Shown one piece after another: positions 1 through 7,821 of a stretch of 64,000 nt of DNA; within the stretch, counting starts at the first letter, position 1, and each line of letters starts with the position of its first letter. The notes under the pieces are model-generated. The model had not been told where the DNA came from and ran no database searches. It was given only the letters and a program-made list of their open reading frames with translations. The stretch is taken from the NCBI GenBank assembly GCA_963706385.1, contig OY970153.1:868001-932000 (forward strand). The letters are read 5' to 3'. The translations under genes were made by a program, and so were the position numbers. Source of the stretch: Poindextera sp963706385. GTDB taxonomy: Bacteria > Pseudomonadota > Alphaproteobacteria > Caulobacterales > Caulobacteraceae.

Positions 1-437
1 TCAGCCCGGAGCTGTTGGAGCGCCAGCCGCTGAACGACCCCGCTGACCTCGCGGGCCACCTGCTGCTGCACGACGGATCGCCCGACGCCGACGAGTCCTG
101 CCCCGACTGGACCATGTGGCTGGCCGCGCGGGGAGTCAGGGGCGTGGATGGCCAGCGGGGACCGCGCTTCAACCAGTCGAACCTGGTGATCGAAGCGGCG
201 GTCGGCGGCCGCGGCGTGGCCCTGGCCAAGCGGGCCCTGGCCCAGGCGGATATCGACGCGGGCCGGCTGGTCTCGCCGTTCCAGATCGCCACCGCCGTGG
301 ACTTCGCCTATTACGCGGTCTATCCCAAGGCCAAGGCGCGCCTGCCCCAGGTCAAGGCCTTCGTCGGCTGGCTGATCGCCGAGGCCGAGGCGCACGAGGC
401 GTCGCTGCGCACGATCGACAACGGGGCGGGAATCTAG
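1..437 (+). CDS. LysR-family regulator, C-terminal part (partial)
   Basis: This is the 3' end of a gene entering from the left edge; the reading frame is open from base 3 and stops with TAG at 435-437. The visible protein is the second half of a LysR substrate-binding domain of the GcvA type: SPELLERQPL, then DLAGHLLLHD, a W-W pair, FNQSNLVIEAAVGGRGVAL and a terminal YYAVYPK segment. The N-terminal winged helix is outside the window, so target genes cannot be inferred. It converges on the Hpt gene, with only three bases between the stops. Confidence 0.85.
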   Translation, partial: SPELLERQPLNDPADLAGHLLLHDGSPDADESCPDWTMWLAARGVRGVDGQRGPRFNQSNLVIEAAVGGRGVALAKRALAQADIDAGRLVSPFQIATAVDFAYYAVYPKAKARLPQVKAFVGWLIAEAEAHEASLRTIDNGAGI

Positions 438-440
438 AGT

Positions 441-827
441 TCATTTCGCGCTCGTCGGCGGCGACTTCAGCGAGCGCAACGCCTGTTCGTGCGCATAGGC
501 GGCGATGTCGGCCAGGGCGAGGTCGAGCGCATCGCGCACGCGATCGAGCATCAAGCTTCGCTCTGTCAAATCCGCGCCGGCCGCCTGCTCGGCCGCCGCG
601 CAGGCCTTCGCCAGATCGTGGGCGCCGAGCCCCAGGGCCGAGCCCTTCAGCGTATGGGCCGCATCGCGCCAGGCCGCGTCCTCGGCCTTGGGATCCAGCA
701 GGCGAAGCCACATGCCCGCCTGTTCGCGAAAAATCTCCAGCACCTCGTCGACGACCCGCTGATCGCCGCCGGCATAGCGCTCAAGATGATCGAAATCGAC
801 CGCGCCGGTCAGGTCGCGCCTGGCCAT
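441..827 (-). CDS. Hpt-domain histidine phosphotransfer protein
   Basis: A 128-residue protein made of a single Hpt four-helix bundle. The phosphorylatable histidine is H58 in the signature HTLKGSA. Hpt proteins relay phosphate between a hybrid kinase receiver and a response regulator in the cytoplasm. The frame is open further upstream, but the ATG at 827 is preceded by a GGGGGTG ribosome site and begins MARRDL, while the extension is arginine-rich and not protein-like. No kinase or regulator lies next to it, so its phosphorelay partners are unknown. Confidence 0.85.
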   Translation of the reverse strand: MARRDLTGAVDFDHLERYAGGDQRVVDEVLEIFREQAGMWLRLLDPKAEDAAWRDAAHTLKGSALGLGAHDLAKACAAAEQAAGADLTERSLMLDRVRDALDLALADIAAYAHEQALRSLKSPPTSAK

Positions 828-981
828 CTTCACCCCCGATTCTCGCCGCCGCCGCGACAGCGCGCAGCATAGCCAGATCGGCGTGCGGGCGCACCGTCGC
901 TCCAGCTTGCCATCGCGCCGAAACCGGCTATGTTCCGCGCCCTCGCCGCCGCCTGGCCCAACAGCCGCGCGGACCTGGCGC

Positions 982-1057
<76 letters not shown>

Positions 1058-1179
1058 CAATTTCAAGGACTTAGAGGTTTCTGGAAATCGGCCCGAGACC
1101 GCCGCGTAACCAGTGGCGTAACAGAATGGCCCCGCGCCGGGGGTGCCGTCTCGCTGCACGCCCGCGGCGACCCTGGCCG

Positions 1180-1600
1180 CTATCCATGTGGCCCAAACCG
1201 CGAACGGCCGTCCTTGGGCTTCCCTGAGGCTGGTTCGGCCATGGCGGACTTGAGCACTGCGGCCGCCGAGGGCTTATCCGGGCCTTTCAGCGCCGCCTCG
1301 AAGGTTTCCTCGGGCACGTCGGCATCGCCTGGAGCGCGAGGCTTGCTGGCGGGACATACCGGTCTCCTCCAGCGCGGCGGCGTAGGGGGAGGTCTGGCGC
1401 TCCACAGGCGCGGGAGTGCCAGCCTTCGCATGGCCGCCGGCCGCACCGGCCTCTGCCGGCGTCGCCCGCGCCAGTTCCCTCAACAGCTCGCCGACCCGGC
1501 GCTCGGCGCGCAGCCGGACGTTCGCCGCCTCACGCTCGGCTTCGAGGTTGCGGGCCTGTCGCGGTAGACCGAGATGCGCGCCGGGGTCGCCTTGGGGGCG
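1180..1600 (-). pseudogene. Decayed phage-type hypothetical gene (frameshifted)
   Basis: Coding-like sequence is split over at least two minus-strand frames. One frame reads ARNLEAEREAANVRLRAERR, then GELLREL, and later SPYAAALEETGMSRQQASR. Near 1345 the sense continues in another frame as DADVPEETFEAALKGPDKPS, followed by AAAVLKSAMAEPA. The pieces look like one phage or plasmid protein with a charged N-terminal helix and an HTH-like LEETGMSRQQASR segment. No start in the right context and no single frame covers it, so it is read as a remnant. It lies between attL and the first intact gene of the element. Confidence 0.55.
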
Positions 1601-1711
1601 ATTATCCCGGCGCGGCTCGGCTCAACCCAAAAGGATATGGGTCGCCGTTGCCGGTGTTGTTGCGGTCACCGCCGGCTGGACCGCTTGCCCCGATGGACAG
1701 ACCGGGCAAGA

Positions 1712-2206
1712 TCAGAGCGCCGCGACGTCCGAGTCCATGCGCCTGACGCTTTCGATCACCGTTGGCGCCGGCGGCTTCTGCCCCGGGCGTAGGGCTGTCG
1801 GCTCGACCGGAAGCCCCAGCAACACCTGCAGGCCGCCGACCACCGCCCCGATCGTCTGATAGGCGGCGTCGTAGCCGGGCTCGTCGCGGCGGACGATGTA
1901 GAACTCGCCGTTGCCGTCGCCCGGCGTCTTGGACCAGCTCCAGCCGATCGCACCGACCTTGTGCTGGCTATGCCGGATCCGGCGAGGCTCGACCCGCCGC
2001 GGCGCGGGATCCGCCGCCAGCTCGACCGCGGCAGTGGCCGGCTTCACCCTCAGCCGGGCCCCGTCATAGGCGCCGAGGTCGACCAACTCCTCGATCCGGC
2101 CGACCACCGCCGGCTCGGCTTCCCGGTCGAAGCTGAGCACGATGGGCTCCGCCGCGCCGGCCAAGCGCATCAGCAGCACCAGCGGCGGCGGGCCCGGCGG
2201 CCTCAT
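1712..2206 (-). CDS. Cyclophilin-like protein of the element (diverged PPIase fold)
   Basis: A 164-residue protein with the order of conserved blocks seen in cyclophilin-type peptidyl-prolyl isomerases. It has LSFDREAEPAVVGRIEELVD (compare the IELFPDKAPKTVANF block), GAYDGARLRV, HKVGAIGWSW, GEFYIVRRDEP (compare SQFFI) and AYQTIGAVVGGLQVL (compare VFGRVVEGMDV). The phenyl pair is FY and the arginine of LRV is kept, but other catalytic positions are changed, so activity is doubtful. The start at 2206 overlaps the upstream stop by ATGA. The assignment is from motif order only and needs a profile search. Confidence 0.55.
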   Translation of the reverse strand: MRPPGPPPLVLLMRLAGAAEPIVLSFDREAEPAVVGRIEELVDLGAYDGARLRVKPATAAVELAADPAPRRVEPRRIRHSQHKVGAIGWSWSKTPGDGNGEFYIVRRDEPGYDAAYQTIGAVVGGLQVLLGLPVEPTALRPGQKPPAPTVIESVRRMDSDVAAL

Positions 2207-2706
2207 TTCAAGAAACCTTGGGCCCTCGGCGAGCTCATGAGCAGCCGCGAGTACGACTGTTCGAAGGTGCATCCCCGCGCCTTGGCGTCCTCGGCCGCCA
2301 GCTTTTGAAGCGCCCGCTCGGTCGCGGCCCTGTTGACCTGCCAGGCGGGCCTCTCGCCAGCGACCACGCCAGCGTCCGCAGCCTCGTCGCGGATGTTCGC
2401 GCCGCCCGCCGGGTTGCCGCTGGAACCGGCGGCCCACTTGGCCAGGCGTTCCATCCCGGGATCTTCCAGCACGATCGCGGCGTAGGCCTTTTCGAAGCTG
2501 ACGCCGGTCACGGCCGCCCGCTTCTGAGCCGCGGCGTTCAGGAACGCGGTCGCCGCCGCCCGGCTATTCGCCGCCTGCTCATCGGCCGTGATCGGCTGGC
2601 GGTCGTCCCGCTTGATGATCGCCACGGTGGCGCCGGCCTGGGCGGGCCGGTCGACGCCTGAAAGTTCCGTGATTCTGAACCGGGACATCACACCGGGCAT
2701 GGTCAT
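2203..2706 (-). CDS. Phage-type hypothetical protein with VDRPAQ motif
   Basis: A 167-residue protein. Its N-terminus, RITELSGVDRPAQAGATVAI followed by IKR, resembles the opening of phage proteins encoded near prohead protease genes. The C-terminal part carries two copies of a short motif: GVSFEKAYAAIVLEDPGMERL-like and GCTFEQSYSRLLMSSP. The next gene carries a third copy. The ATG at 2706 follows AAGGAG with a seven-base spacing; an ATG two codons later is possible. Function is unknown; a structural or scaffold-related origin is inference. Confidence 0.7.
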   Translation of the reverse strand: MTMPGVMSRFRITELSGVDRPAQAGATVAIIKRDDRQPITADEQAANSRAAATAFLNAAAQKRAAVTGVSFEKAYAAIVLEDPGMERLAKWAAGSSGNPAGGANIRDEAADAGVVAGERPAWQVNRAATERALQKLAAEDAKARGCTFEQSYSRLLMSSPRAQGFLK

Positions 2707-2730
2707 GGCGTTGCTCCTTGTTGAGGCCCG

Positions 2731-3021
2731 TCAGAGACCGCCGACGGCGGCGTCGGCGCCCATTCCGTGCTGGCGCAAGATCCTCGCCTTCTCGGCCTTG
2801 TGGCCGGCGTACAACGCGGGCAATTCGGCCATGATCCGGCTGTACGCGGCGTCGTGGGTCTCGCCGGGCTGGCGATTGGTGGCGACGTGCGCATCGATCC
2901 GGTCATCGAGTTCCTTGGCCGCGGCCATGGCGGCTTCGGCGCGGTTGCCGGGCTCGACCTTGGGCGGCGGGTCGCGGCCGAGGATCGTGGCGATTTGGTT
3001 GTCGTCGAGGGAACGGCCCAT
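2731..3021 (-). CDS. Small phage-type hypothetical protein (AYSRIM motif)
   Basis: A 96-residue protein of mostly helical, charged composition. It contains ETHDAAYSRIMAELPALY, related to the repeated FEQSYSRLL/FEKAYAAIV motif of the downstream 167-residue protein. The start overlaps the stop of the upstream 143-residue gene by ATGA. No known family was recognised with confidence. Confidence 0.65.
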   Translation of the reverse strand: MGRSLDDNQIATILGRDPPPKVEPGNRAEAAMAAAKELDDRIDAHVATNRQPGETHDAAYSRIMAELPALYAGHKAEKARILRQHGMGADAAVGGL

Positions 3022-3452
3022 CAGGCGTGCTCCATGAGGCCGGGGACCGCCGGCGCGGGGTCAAGTAGGGCGTCGACCGCTGCCACGGTCCGGGCGCGAT
3101 CGGAGGGGTCTGTGCGGGCGGACGCGGTGGCGCCGATCGAGGCGCGCGCGTGATGCAGGAACGAGGCGCGGTGACCCGTCAGGACGTGCGGCAAGCCGAG
3201 GTGGACACCGGCGCCGTGGAAGCTGATCGCGCTCCAGACGAAGCTCGGCGAGAACTGCCGGTTGAGAACGGCCTTGCCTTCGTGACGGGTGGCCGCGACC
3301 AGATCGACCATCGCCGCCCGCCGTGCCGCCAGGGCCTCGCTCAGGGCCGCGCTTGCATGGTCGCAGTCCATCGCCGCTGTGATCAGCCGCGCCTCTGCCG
3401 AGCCCTCCAGCGGCGCTGGCGTGGGCTTTTGGCGTCTACCGAGACCGAACAT
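3021..3452 (-). CDS. Hypothetical protein of the element
   Basis: A 143-residue protein with a basic start (MFGLGRRQKP), a long alanine-rich helical middle and a second half rich in His and Ser (VHLGLPHVLTGHRASFLHHA). No family was recognised. Its start overlaps the end of the upstream winged-helix gene by 17 bases and its stop overlaps the next start by ATGA, so it belongs to the same coupled operon. The codon pattern is like its neighbours. Confidence 0.6.
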   Translation of the reverse strand: MFGLGRRQKPTPAPLEGSAEARLITAAMDCDHASAALSEALAARRAAMVDLVAATRHEGKAVLNRQFSPSFVWSAISFHGAGVHLGLPHVLTGHRASFLHHARASIGATASARTDPSDRARTVAAVDALLDPAPAVPGLMEHA

Positions 3453-3744
3453 CGTATCTTCCCTCCTGCACCGGATCGACCGGAGCGCGATAGCGCTCGC
3501 CGCGCTCGGCGGCCCGCATCCTGGCCAGTTCGCGCGCGCCGACCTCGGTCAGCATCCAGCTCCAGCCGTCGGGTCGGCGCGGACCAGTCTCTAGGACGTG
3601 TTCTTGGACCATCAGGCAGATGCACTGACCGAGGCGGCGAAGATCTCGCTGCAGTTCCGCGCCGAGCTCGGCGGTGGTCATCGGACGCCTGGCCTCGGTG
3701 AGTGCTTCCAGCACGCGGCGGCGATCGGGTTTGGTCCAGGCCAT
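3436..3744 (-). CDS. Winged-helix-like small protein, array member 4
   Basis: A 102-residue protein starting MAWTKPDRRRVLEAL. Helix one, an AELGAELQRDLRRLGQCICL helix pair and a WSWMLTEVGARELARM wing and last helix fit a winged-helix fold like that of PadR or MarR relatives. It is the last of four such small proteins in a row. The ATG at 3744 overlaps the upstream TAA by one base. It may bind DNA or partner proteins of the element; direct evidence is absent. Confidence 0.65.
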   Translation of the reverse strand: MAWTKPDRRRVLEALTEARRPMTTAELGAELQRDLRRLGQCICLMVQEHVLETGPRRPDGWSWMLTEVGARELARMRAAERGERYRAPVDPVQEGRYDVRSR

Positions 3745-3971
3745 TAGGCTGCGCTCCTCTCTCGGTTGACGTTGGCGCCCCGGGTCTTCCAGCATTTCCC
3801 GGCGCCGACGGCGACCGGCCTGACCGCGCGCACCAGGCCGTCGACTTCCATCCGCCGGAGAAGTTCGCCGCAGGCTCCGCGATCGACGCCGAGGGCGGCG
3901 GCCAGGCGCTCGGTGCTCTGCGGTTGGGCGCCGGCCAATAGCTCCAGGATCCGGGTCTGATAGCCGCTCAC
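3744..3971 (-). CDS. Winged-helix-like small protein, array member 3
   Basis: A 75-residue protein beginning (GTG) SGYQTRILELLAGAQPQS, then TERLAAALGVDRGACGELLR, an apparent helix-turn-helix, and a short basic tail. The chosen GTG at 3971 overlaps the upstream TGA as GTGA. The frame is open upstream but that part is arginine/alanine-rich shadow sequence. Similar in layout to its three array neighbours although they share little identity. Confidence 0.6.
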   Translation of the reverse strand: MSGYQTRILELLAGAQPQSTERLAAALGVDRGACGELLRRMEVDGLVRAVRPVAVGAGKCWKTRGANVNRERSAA

Positions 3972-4276
3972 GTCGAGACCCCCTCGCGCCGGGCCTGGGG
4001 CGGGCGCTGGGCGGCTTCGAGCTCGTCCAGCGCGTTCACGCCCTCGGGCGTCAAACACCAGCCGGCGCGCGTTCCTGGCCCTCCGGCGGGCCCGACCAGT
4101 CCGAGCGCCTTGAGGCCGTCAAGACGCTGCCAGAGGCTGGTGATCGCGCCGCCGATGCCGGGCGCCTTCAGGAGCGCGGCGGCGCTCATCGGCCCGCGCT
4201 CGCCGAGCGCGAGGAGGATCGCCAACTTCGGTGGTGTTAAGGCGCCTGCGGCGCCCTTGCTGTGGGTTTTGGCCAT
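3968..4276 (-). CDS. Winged-helix-like small protein, array member 2
   Basis: A 102-residue protein starting MAKTHSKGAAGALTPPKLAI. It has a helix (LAILLALGERGPMS), an AAALLKAPGIGGAITSLWQR recognition region and a wing (GWCLTPEGVNAL). The LTPEG wing is typical of PadR/MarR-like winged helices. Its ATG overlaps the stop of array member 1 as ATGA. Proposed role: regulator of the element or of a helper phage; this is inference. Confidence 0.65.
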   Translation of the reverse strand: MAKTHSKGAAGALTPPKLAILLALGERGPMSAAALLKAPGIGGAITSLWQRLDGLKALGLVGPAGGPGTRAGWCLTPEGVNALDELEAAQRPPQARREGVST

Positions 4277-4485
4277 CAGAGCAGCTCCCGCGCGCTGTTG
4301 CGCAGCCGCCAATGGGCGCCGGTTTGCTTGATCAACCCCCGTTGCTCGAGGGCCCGGAGAATGCCCGGAAGCCGGCGCAAATCGATCTGGCAATCCTCGG
4401 CGAGAGCGATCGCCGACAATCGGCCGCCAACGCCGGCGGCCTTCAGCGCCTGCAAAACGCGACGATCGCTGTCGGACAGCATCAT
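4276..4485 (-). CDS. Winged-helix-like small protein, array member 1
   Basis: A 69-residue protein: SDSDRRVLQALKAAG, AIALAEDCQIDLRRLPGILR, then ALEQRGLIKQ and HWRL as the wing. This is the minimal winged-helix layout. The ATG at 4485 lies immediately at the end of the terminase gene (stop 4485-4487), so the two genes are coupled. It is the first of four tandem proteins of this kind. Confidence 0.65.
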   Translation of the reverse strand: MMLSDSDRRVLQALKAAGVGGRLSAIALAEDCQIDLRRLPGILRALEQRGLIKQTGAHWRLRNSARELL

Positions 4486-5999
4486 CAGAAGGCCCCCGGC
4501 GATCGGAATTCGCGATAGCGGCCCTCGTAGTCGCCGCCGAACTGGAAGTCGCTGCGGCCGGTGTAGACCCTGACGCCGACGCTGGGTGGCTCGTCATGGT
4601 CGACGACTGGTTTCAGAACGCTCCTCATGCAGCCGCAGACGGCGTTGGCGGCGTCATCCGTGCCGCCAACCGGGTGGTCCACGGCGTCCTTGCCGGATCT
4701 GGCCGTGCGGCGCTGGAGCAACTTCAGCTCGCGGATCAGGATCGGATGGGCTGGGAGGCTGACGGATCCACGCATGAAGGGGGCGACGGCCTCCAAGTAC
4801 AGCCCGGACCGCGCCATGTCGGCCCGTTTATGCTCCAGGTCCGCGGCCCTGACAGATTGGGCCACCCATTCCGCGGCGTAGGCGTCCGAAACCAGGCTGC
4901 CGCAGTGGTACTGCTTGGCCAGCTCGGCATACTCCCGCAACACGCTCTCGGGATCGAACGGGGCGCGCCGGGCCCGCACCACGTCGGCCACGAAGCCCTC
5001 GCCTGGGCCGCCATGCCCGATGCACAGCGCGAAGCTGTCGTGGCGGCCGCCGGACGGATCGATGAACGCGTGGTAGCGGATACCCTCCCGGGGCGGCAGT
5101 TCCATCGGGCGGCTCCGATCGATCGCGCCCTCGATGGTCGCATCGTCCAGCAACGCGGCCAGGTCCGACCGAAATTGGGCATCCCATTCGGCCATGGCGG
5201 CCTCGGGATCCGCCGCTCGCGCCCGGGCGACCACCTTGCGGTCGATCGTCGGGTTGAAGATCTCGGTCGCGCCCTGGATCACCAGCACGTCAGGGTCGCT
5301 CACGCCGAAGAAGTCGCGGTGACGATTATGCAGCAGCCCCGCGCGCCGGTACGGGCTGGAGATCGCGATCAGCAGCCCGGTCGTGCTGGCCAGCGCCGGC
5401 AGGACAGCGCGATAGGTCTCCAGGTCCGGCTCGCTCGAAGTTTCATCGCGCCAGAAGCCGCTCTCGTCGAATATGCAGGCCAGCAGGGTGCGTCCGCGCA
5501 CGGTCCGGAAACTGTTCGGGTGCACGGCGATGGCGATGTTGGCCGCCAGCCTGATCTCGCTCGCCGTCTCGCTCTCGACCAATTGGCGCAGCAGCGGCGA
5601 GGCCTGGACGAAGCCGCGGATGTACCGAAATACGCTCTGCGCCTGGCTGACCGACGCGGCCAGGACCAGCACATAGCCGGTCTCGCCCTTCGCCAGCTTG
5701 CCCGCATGGTCGGTGAAACAGGCGAGGTAAGTCGCGAGCGCCGCCGCCACCCGGCTTTTGCCGCCGCGCCGCCCGACGATCGCCCACAGTTCCTGCACCC
5801 GCCGCGTCGGCGGTTTGCGGCTTCCCGCAACGCTCGCGAACGCCCGCCGCTCCGTCCGGCTCAACTCGTTCCCAAACGCGGCCTTCACCACCGCGATCCA
5901 GGTTTCCCACGGCGTCGGATCGCCGAGCGCCGCCCCGATCAGGTCCGGGTCGCGCATCGCGACATCGATGGGCACGCTCAGCAGCATCCGAGGCCCCAT
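4485..5999 (-). CDS. Phage terminase large subunit (terL-like)
   Basis: A 504-residue DNA-packaging motor. The N-terminal ATPase shows Walker A at 76-82 (GRRGGKS) and a Walker B-type region around 170-182 (CIFDESGFWRDE). The C-terminal nuclease part shows YHAFIDPSGGRHDSFAL and SDAYAAEWVAQ. The opening MRDPDLIGAALGDPTPWETW and LWAIVGRR are typical of alphaproteobacterial prophage terminases. The start at 5999 has only a weak ribosome site; another ATG four codons on is possible. No portal or capsid gene follows, which is the main reason to call this element a satellite or remnant. Confidence 0.9.
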   Translation of the reverse strand: MGPRMLLSVPIDVAMRDPDLIGAALGDPTPWETWIAVVKAAFGNELSRTERRAFASVAGSRKPPTRRVQELWAIVGRRGGKSRVAAALATYLACFTDHAGKLAKGETGYVLVLAASVSQAQSVFRYIRGFVQASPLLRQLVESETASEIRLAANIAIAVHPNSFRTVRGRTLLACIFDESGFWRDETSSEPDLETYRAVLPALASTTGLLIAISSPYRRAGLLHNRHRDFFGVSDPDVLVIQGATEIFNPTIDRKVVARARAADPEAAMAEWDAQFRSDLAALLDDATIEGAIDRSRPMELPPREGIRYHAFIDPSGGRHDSFALCIGHGGPGEGFVADVVRARRAPFDPESVLREYAELAKQYHCGSLVSDAYAAEWVAQSVRAADLEHKRADMARSGLYLEAVAPFMRGSVSLPAHPILIRELKLLQRRTARSGKDAVDHPVGGTDDAANAVCGCMRSVLKPVVDHDEPPSVGVRVYTGRSDFQFGGDYEGRYREFRSPGAF

Positions 6000-6129
6000 C
6001 TGATCCGGGAAAGTGCAGGTCCAGAAATTTGGGAGGGCCGAAGCGCGCTTCTGGCGGAAAGGCTTCGACCTCTAACCCCAGCCTCGATGGCGGCCTCGGC
6101 GATGGCTCGGCGCATGGTGATGACCGGCC

Positions 6130-6555
6130 TCATGCGGCTGTCTCGGCGGCTCTGGCGGCCTCGCCGTACTTCGCGGCCAGGTGGCGTTGCAACGCGTCGA
6201 CCGGATCGCCAGCGGCGGCCTTGCGCTTGGCCACCGCCAGCCTGTCGATCTCACTGATTGTGCGCGCCAGGCTGTTGGAGATCCTGACGTGATCCGCGTC
6301 GCTGGTCGTCGCGTCGCCTTTGGCCAGGCCAGTGCGCACCTGCTCCAGCCGCAAGCTCAGCGAAGCGGCGGAACGGACGATCATCAGCTCGGCGGGCGTC
6401 AACACGGCCAGGCCGCCGAGCGGCTGGGCGAGGTTGATCTCAGCCTGCTTCAACGCCTTGGCCGCCCGGAAGCGGCCGTCGAAGGGCCGTGGCGGATGCT
6501 TTCGAAGGTTGCTGCCCGTGCGCTTGCGGGGCTTCGTTGGGGCGTCGGTGGCCAA
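6130..6555 (-). CDS. Phage-type hypothetical protein upstream of terminase
   Basis: A 141-residue protein with a basic N-terminus (KPRKRTGSNLRKHPPRP) and a helical body (LTPAELMIVRSAASLSLRLE, VRISNSLARTISEIDRL). It starts with TTG at 6555, preceded by AGGAG nine bases upstream. Its place just before the terminase is where a small terminase subunit usually lies, but no small-subunit HTH is obvious, so the function remains open. Confidence 0.65.
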   Translation of the reverse strand: MATDAPTKPRKRTGSNLRKHPPRPFDGRFRAAKALKQAEINLAQPLGGLAVLTPAELMIVRSAASLSLRLEQVRTGLAKGDATTSDADHVRISNSLARTISEIDRLAVAKRKAAAGDPVDALQRHLAAKYGEAARAAETAA

Positions 6556-6762
6556 GTCTCGTCACTCCTGGCGTTACGCAGCTCGCCGAGGGTGTGCATG
6601 TTCGCCTTTCACTGCAACCGATTTATCGCCCGTAGCACCAGACTGCCGATTTGGTGCTTCACCCGGTGCAGGCACGATGAAAAGGCCGATGCGGCAGAGC
6701 GTGCACGAGGTCGCCCCCTCGACCTGACTGGCGGGCACGCAGACGGTCAGAGATTGCCCGGG

Positions 6763-7821
6763 TCATGGGCCTCCGGCTCCCGCGGGCAGCGCGTCGATCT
6801 CGGCGAGGATGCGAGTGCGTTGCGCTGGGTCGAAGGCGGGCCAGCCGTAGTCCGCCGCCAGGAATTTCTTGACCTGGGCGCGGAGCGGCCAACGATCCGG
6901 CGCGGAGACCAGTTCGAGGATTTTCGAGGCGGTGAACTCTGCCAAGACAGCCGACGGGGCGGAGCAGCCGTCATGCCCAGGACGGGGACCCCATTCGAAC
7001 GTCTGCCAGTATTCGTTGAGGATGAAACTTCTGACCCGGCGGCGCCAGTTGTCGAGCGGGTCACGATCGACCGGAAGCGCCATGGCGTCCAGATTGGAGT
7101 GGGTGGACTCATCGGACCAGCAGCCGGCGCGGAGCCAGGTCGTCGGATGCTTGATGAATTTCGGGTCCACCGCCGCCACGCTCTCGGCGTAGCGCTCCGC
7201 GCCGGCGATCAGTTCGTCGAACGTCGCCTCGCGCTTGCGCACGATGGCGTCGAACGCCTTTCCGGCCGCCCTCTTCGCGACGTGCTTCGGATACGCCGCC
7301 CACCAGCGTTCGAATGCCCTGTTCGACGGATCGATTTTCAATGGGATTCCTTCTTGGGAGTCTTCAAAGGGATTCACCCCGACGCGCGTCTGGGTTTTCT
7401 CGGCTCGATTGTCTGGGTTTTCACAGACGGGCGTCTGGGTTTTCGCCGTCTCGAAAAGCCCGACTGCCGTCTGGGTTTTAGGCTCGGAAAAGCCTGACTG
7501 CTGTCTGGCTTTTTCGGGCTCGCTCGGCGGTCGGATGATCGGACGATAGCGGGTCGACACCCGGCGCCCACGGCCGACGGTGACCTGTAGGTGACCACCG
7601 CAACTCAGCTGCCCCACCGCCTTGCGAATGCCGTCGACGCTGACGCCGAGATCGCCCGCCAGGGTTTCCTGGGAAGGCCAGCAGTCGCCCGTTGTGGCGT
7701 TGAGGTAGGCGACCATGAGCCGCAGCGCGATCCTGAGCGCCAGGGCCGACAGGGCGCCGTCGGCCGTCAGCTGCTCAATCCACTGGAATTTCGCGGCCGG
7801 GGTGAATGCGGCTTCCGACAT
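6763..7821 (-). CDS. Replication-initiation-type HTH protein of the element
   Basis: A 352-residue protein. The N-terminal domain (FQWIEQLTADGALSALALRI ... CWPSQETLAGDLGVSVDGIR) is the helix-turn-helix found in phage and plasmid replication initiators. A repetitive linker with KTQTAVG, KTQTPV and KTQTRVG units follows, then a C-terminal region with WWAAYPKHVAKRAAGKAFD. The start at 7821 (MSEAAFTP) follows GGAG with a five- to six-base spacing and is preferred to an upstream start at 7905. The linker repeats are also DNA repeats and may be the origin of replication. Confidence 0.75.
   Translation of the reverse strand: MSEAAFTPAAKFQWIEQLTADGALSALALRIALRLMVAYLNATTGDCWPSQETLAGDLGVSVDGIRKAVGQLSCGGHLQVTVGRGRRVSTRYRPIIRPPSEPEKARQQSGFSEPKTQTAVGLFETAKTQTPVCENPDNRAEKTQTRVGVNPFEDSQEGIPLKIDPSNRAFERWWAAYPKHVAKRAAGKAFDAIVRKREATFDELIAGAERYAESVAAVDPKFIKHPTTWLRAGCWSDESTHSNLDAMALPVDRDPLDNWRRRVRSFILNEYWQTFEWGPRPGHDGCSAPSAVLAEFTASKILELVSAPDRWPLRAQVKKFLAADYGWPAFDPAQRTRILAEIDALPAGAGGP
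7388..7513. repeat. Iteron-like direct repeats inside the rep-type gene (candidate origin)
   Basis: The 11-mer GTCTGGGTTTT occurs at 7388, 7411, 7433 and 7469, and once more with one mismatch at 7503. Spacings are 23, 22, 36 and 34 bases, near multiples of the helical turn. The last two copies pair with neighbouring AAAAGCCCGAC/AAAAGCCTGAC segments as imperfect dyads. Origins with iterons inside the initiator gene are known from lambdoid phages; here the role is inferred. Confidence 0.5.

Noticed and set aside
4596..6257. A 553-codon plus-strand open frame opposite the terminase gene
   Set aside because: Its translation is rich in Arg, Gly, His and Asp and has no domain; it is an antisense shadow of a GC-rich gene whose own product has clear terminase motifs.
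7388..7513. A CRISPR array
   Set aside because: Repeats are only 11 bases, unevenly spaced and lie inside a coding frame; no cas gene is near.
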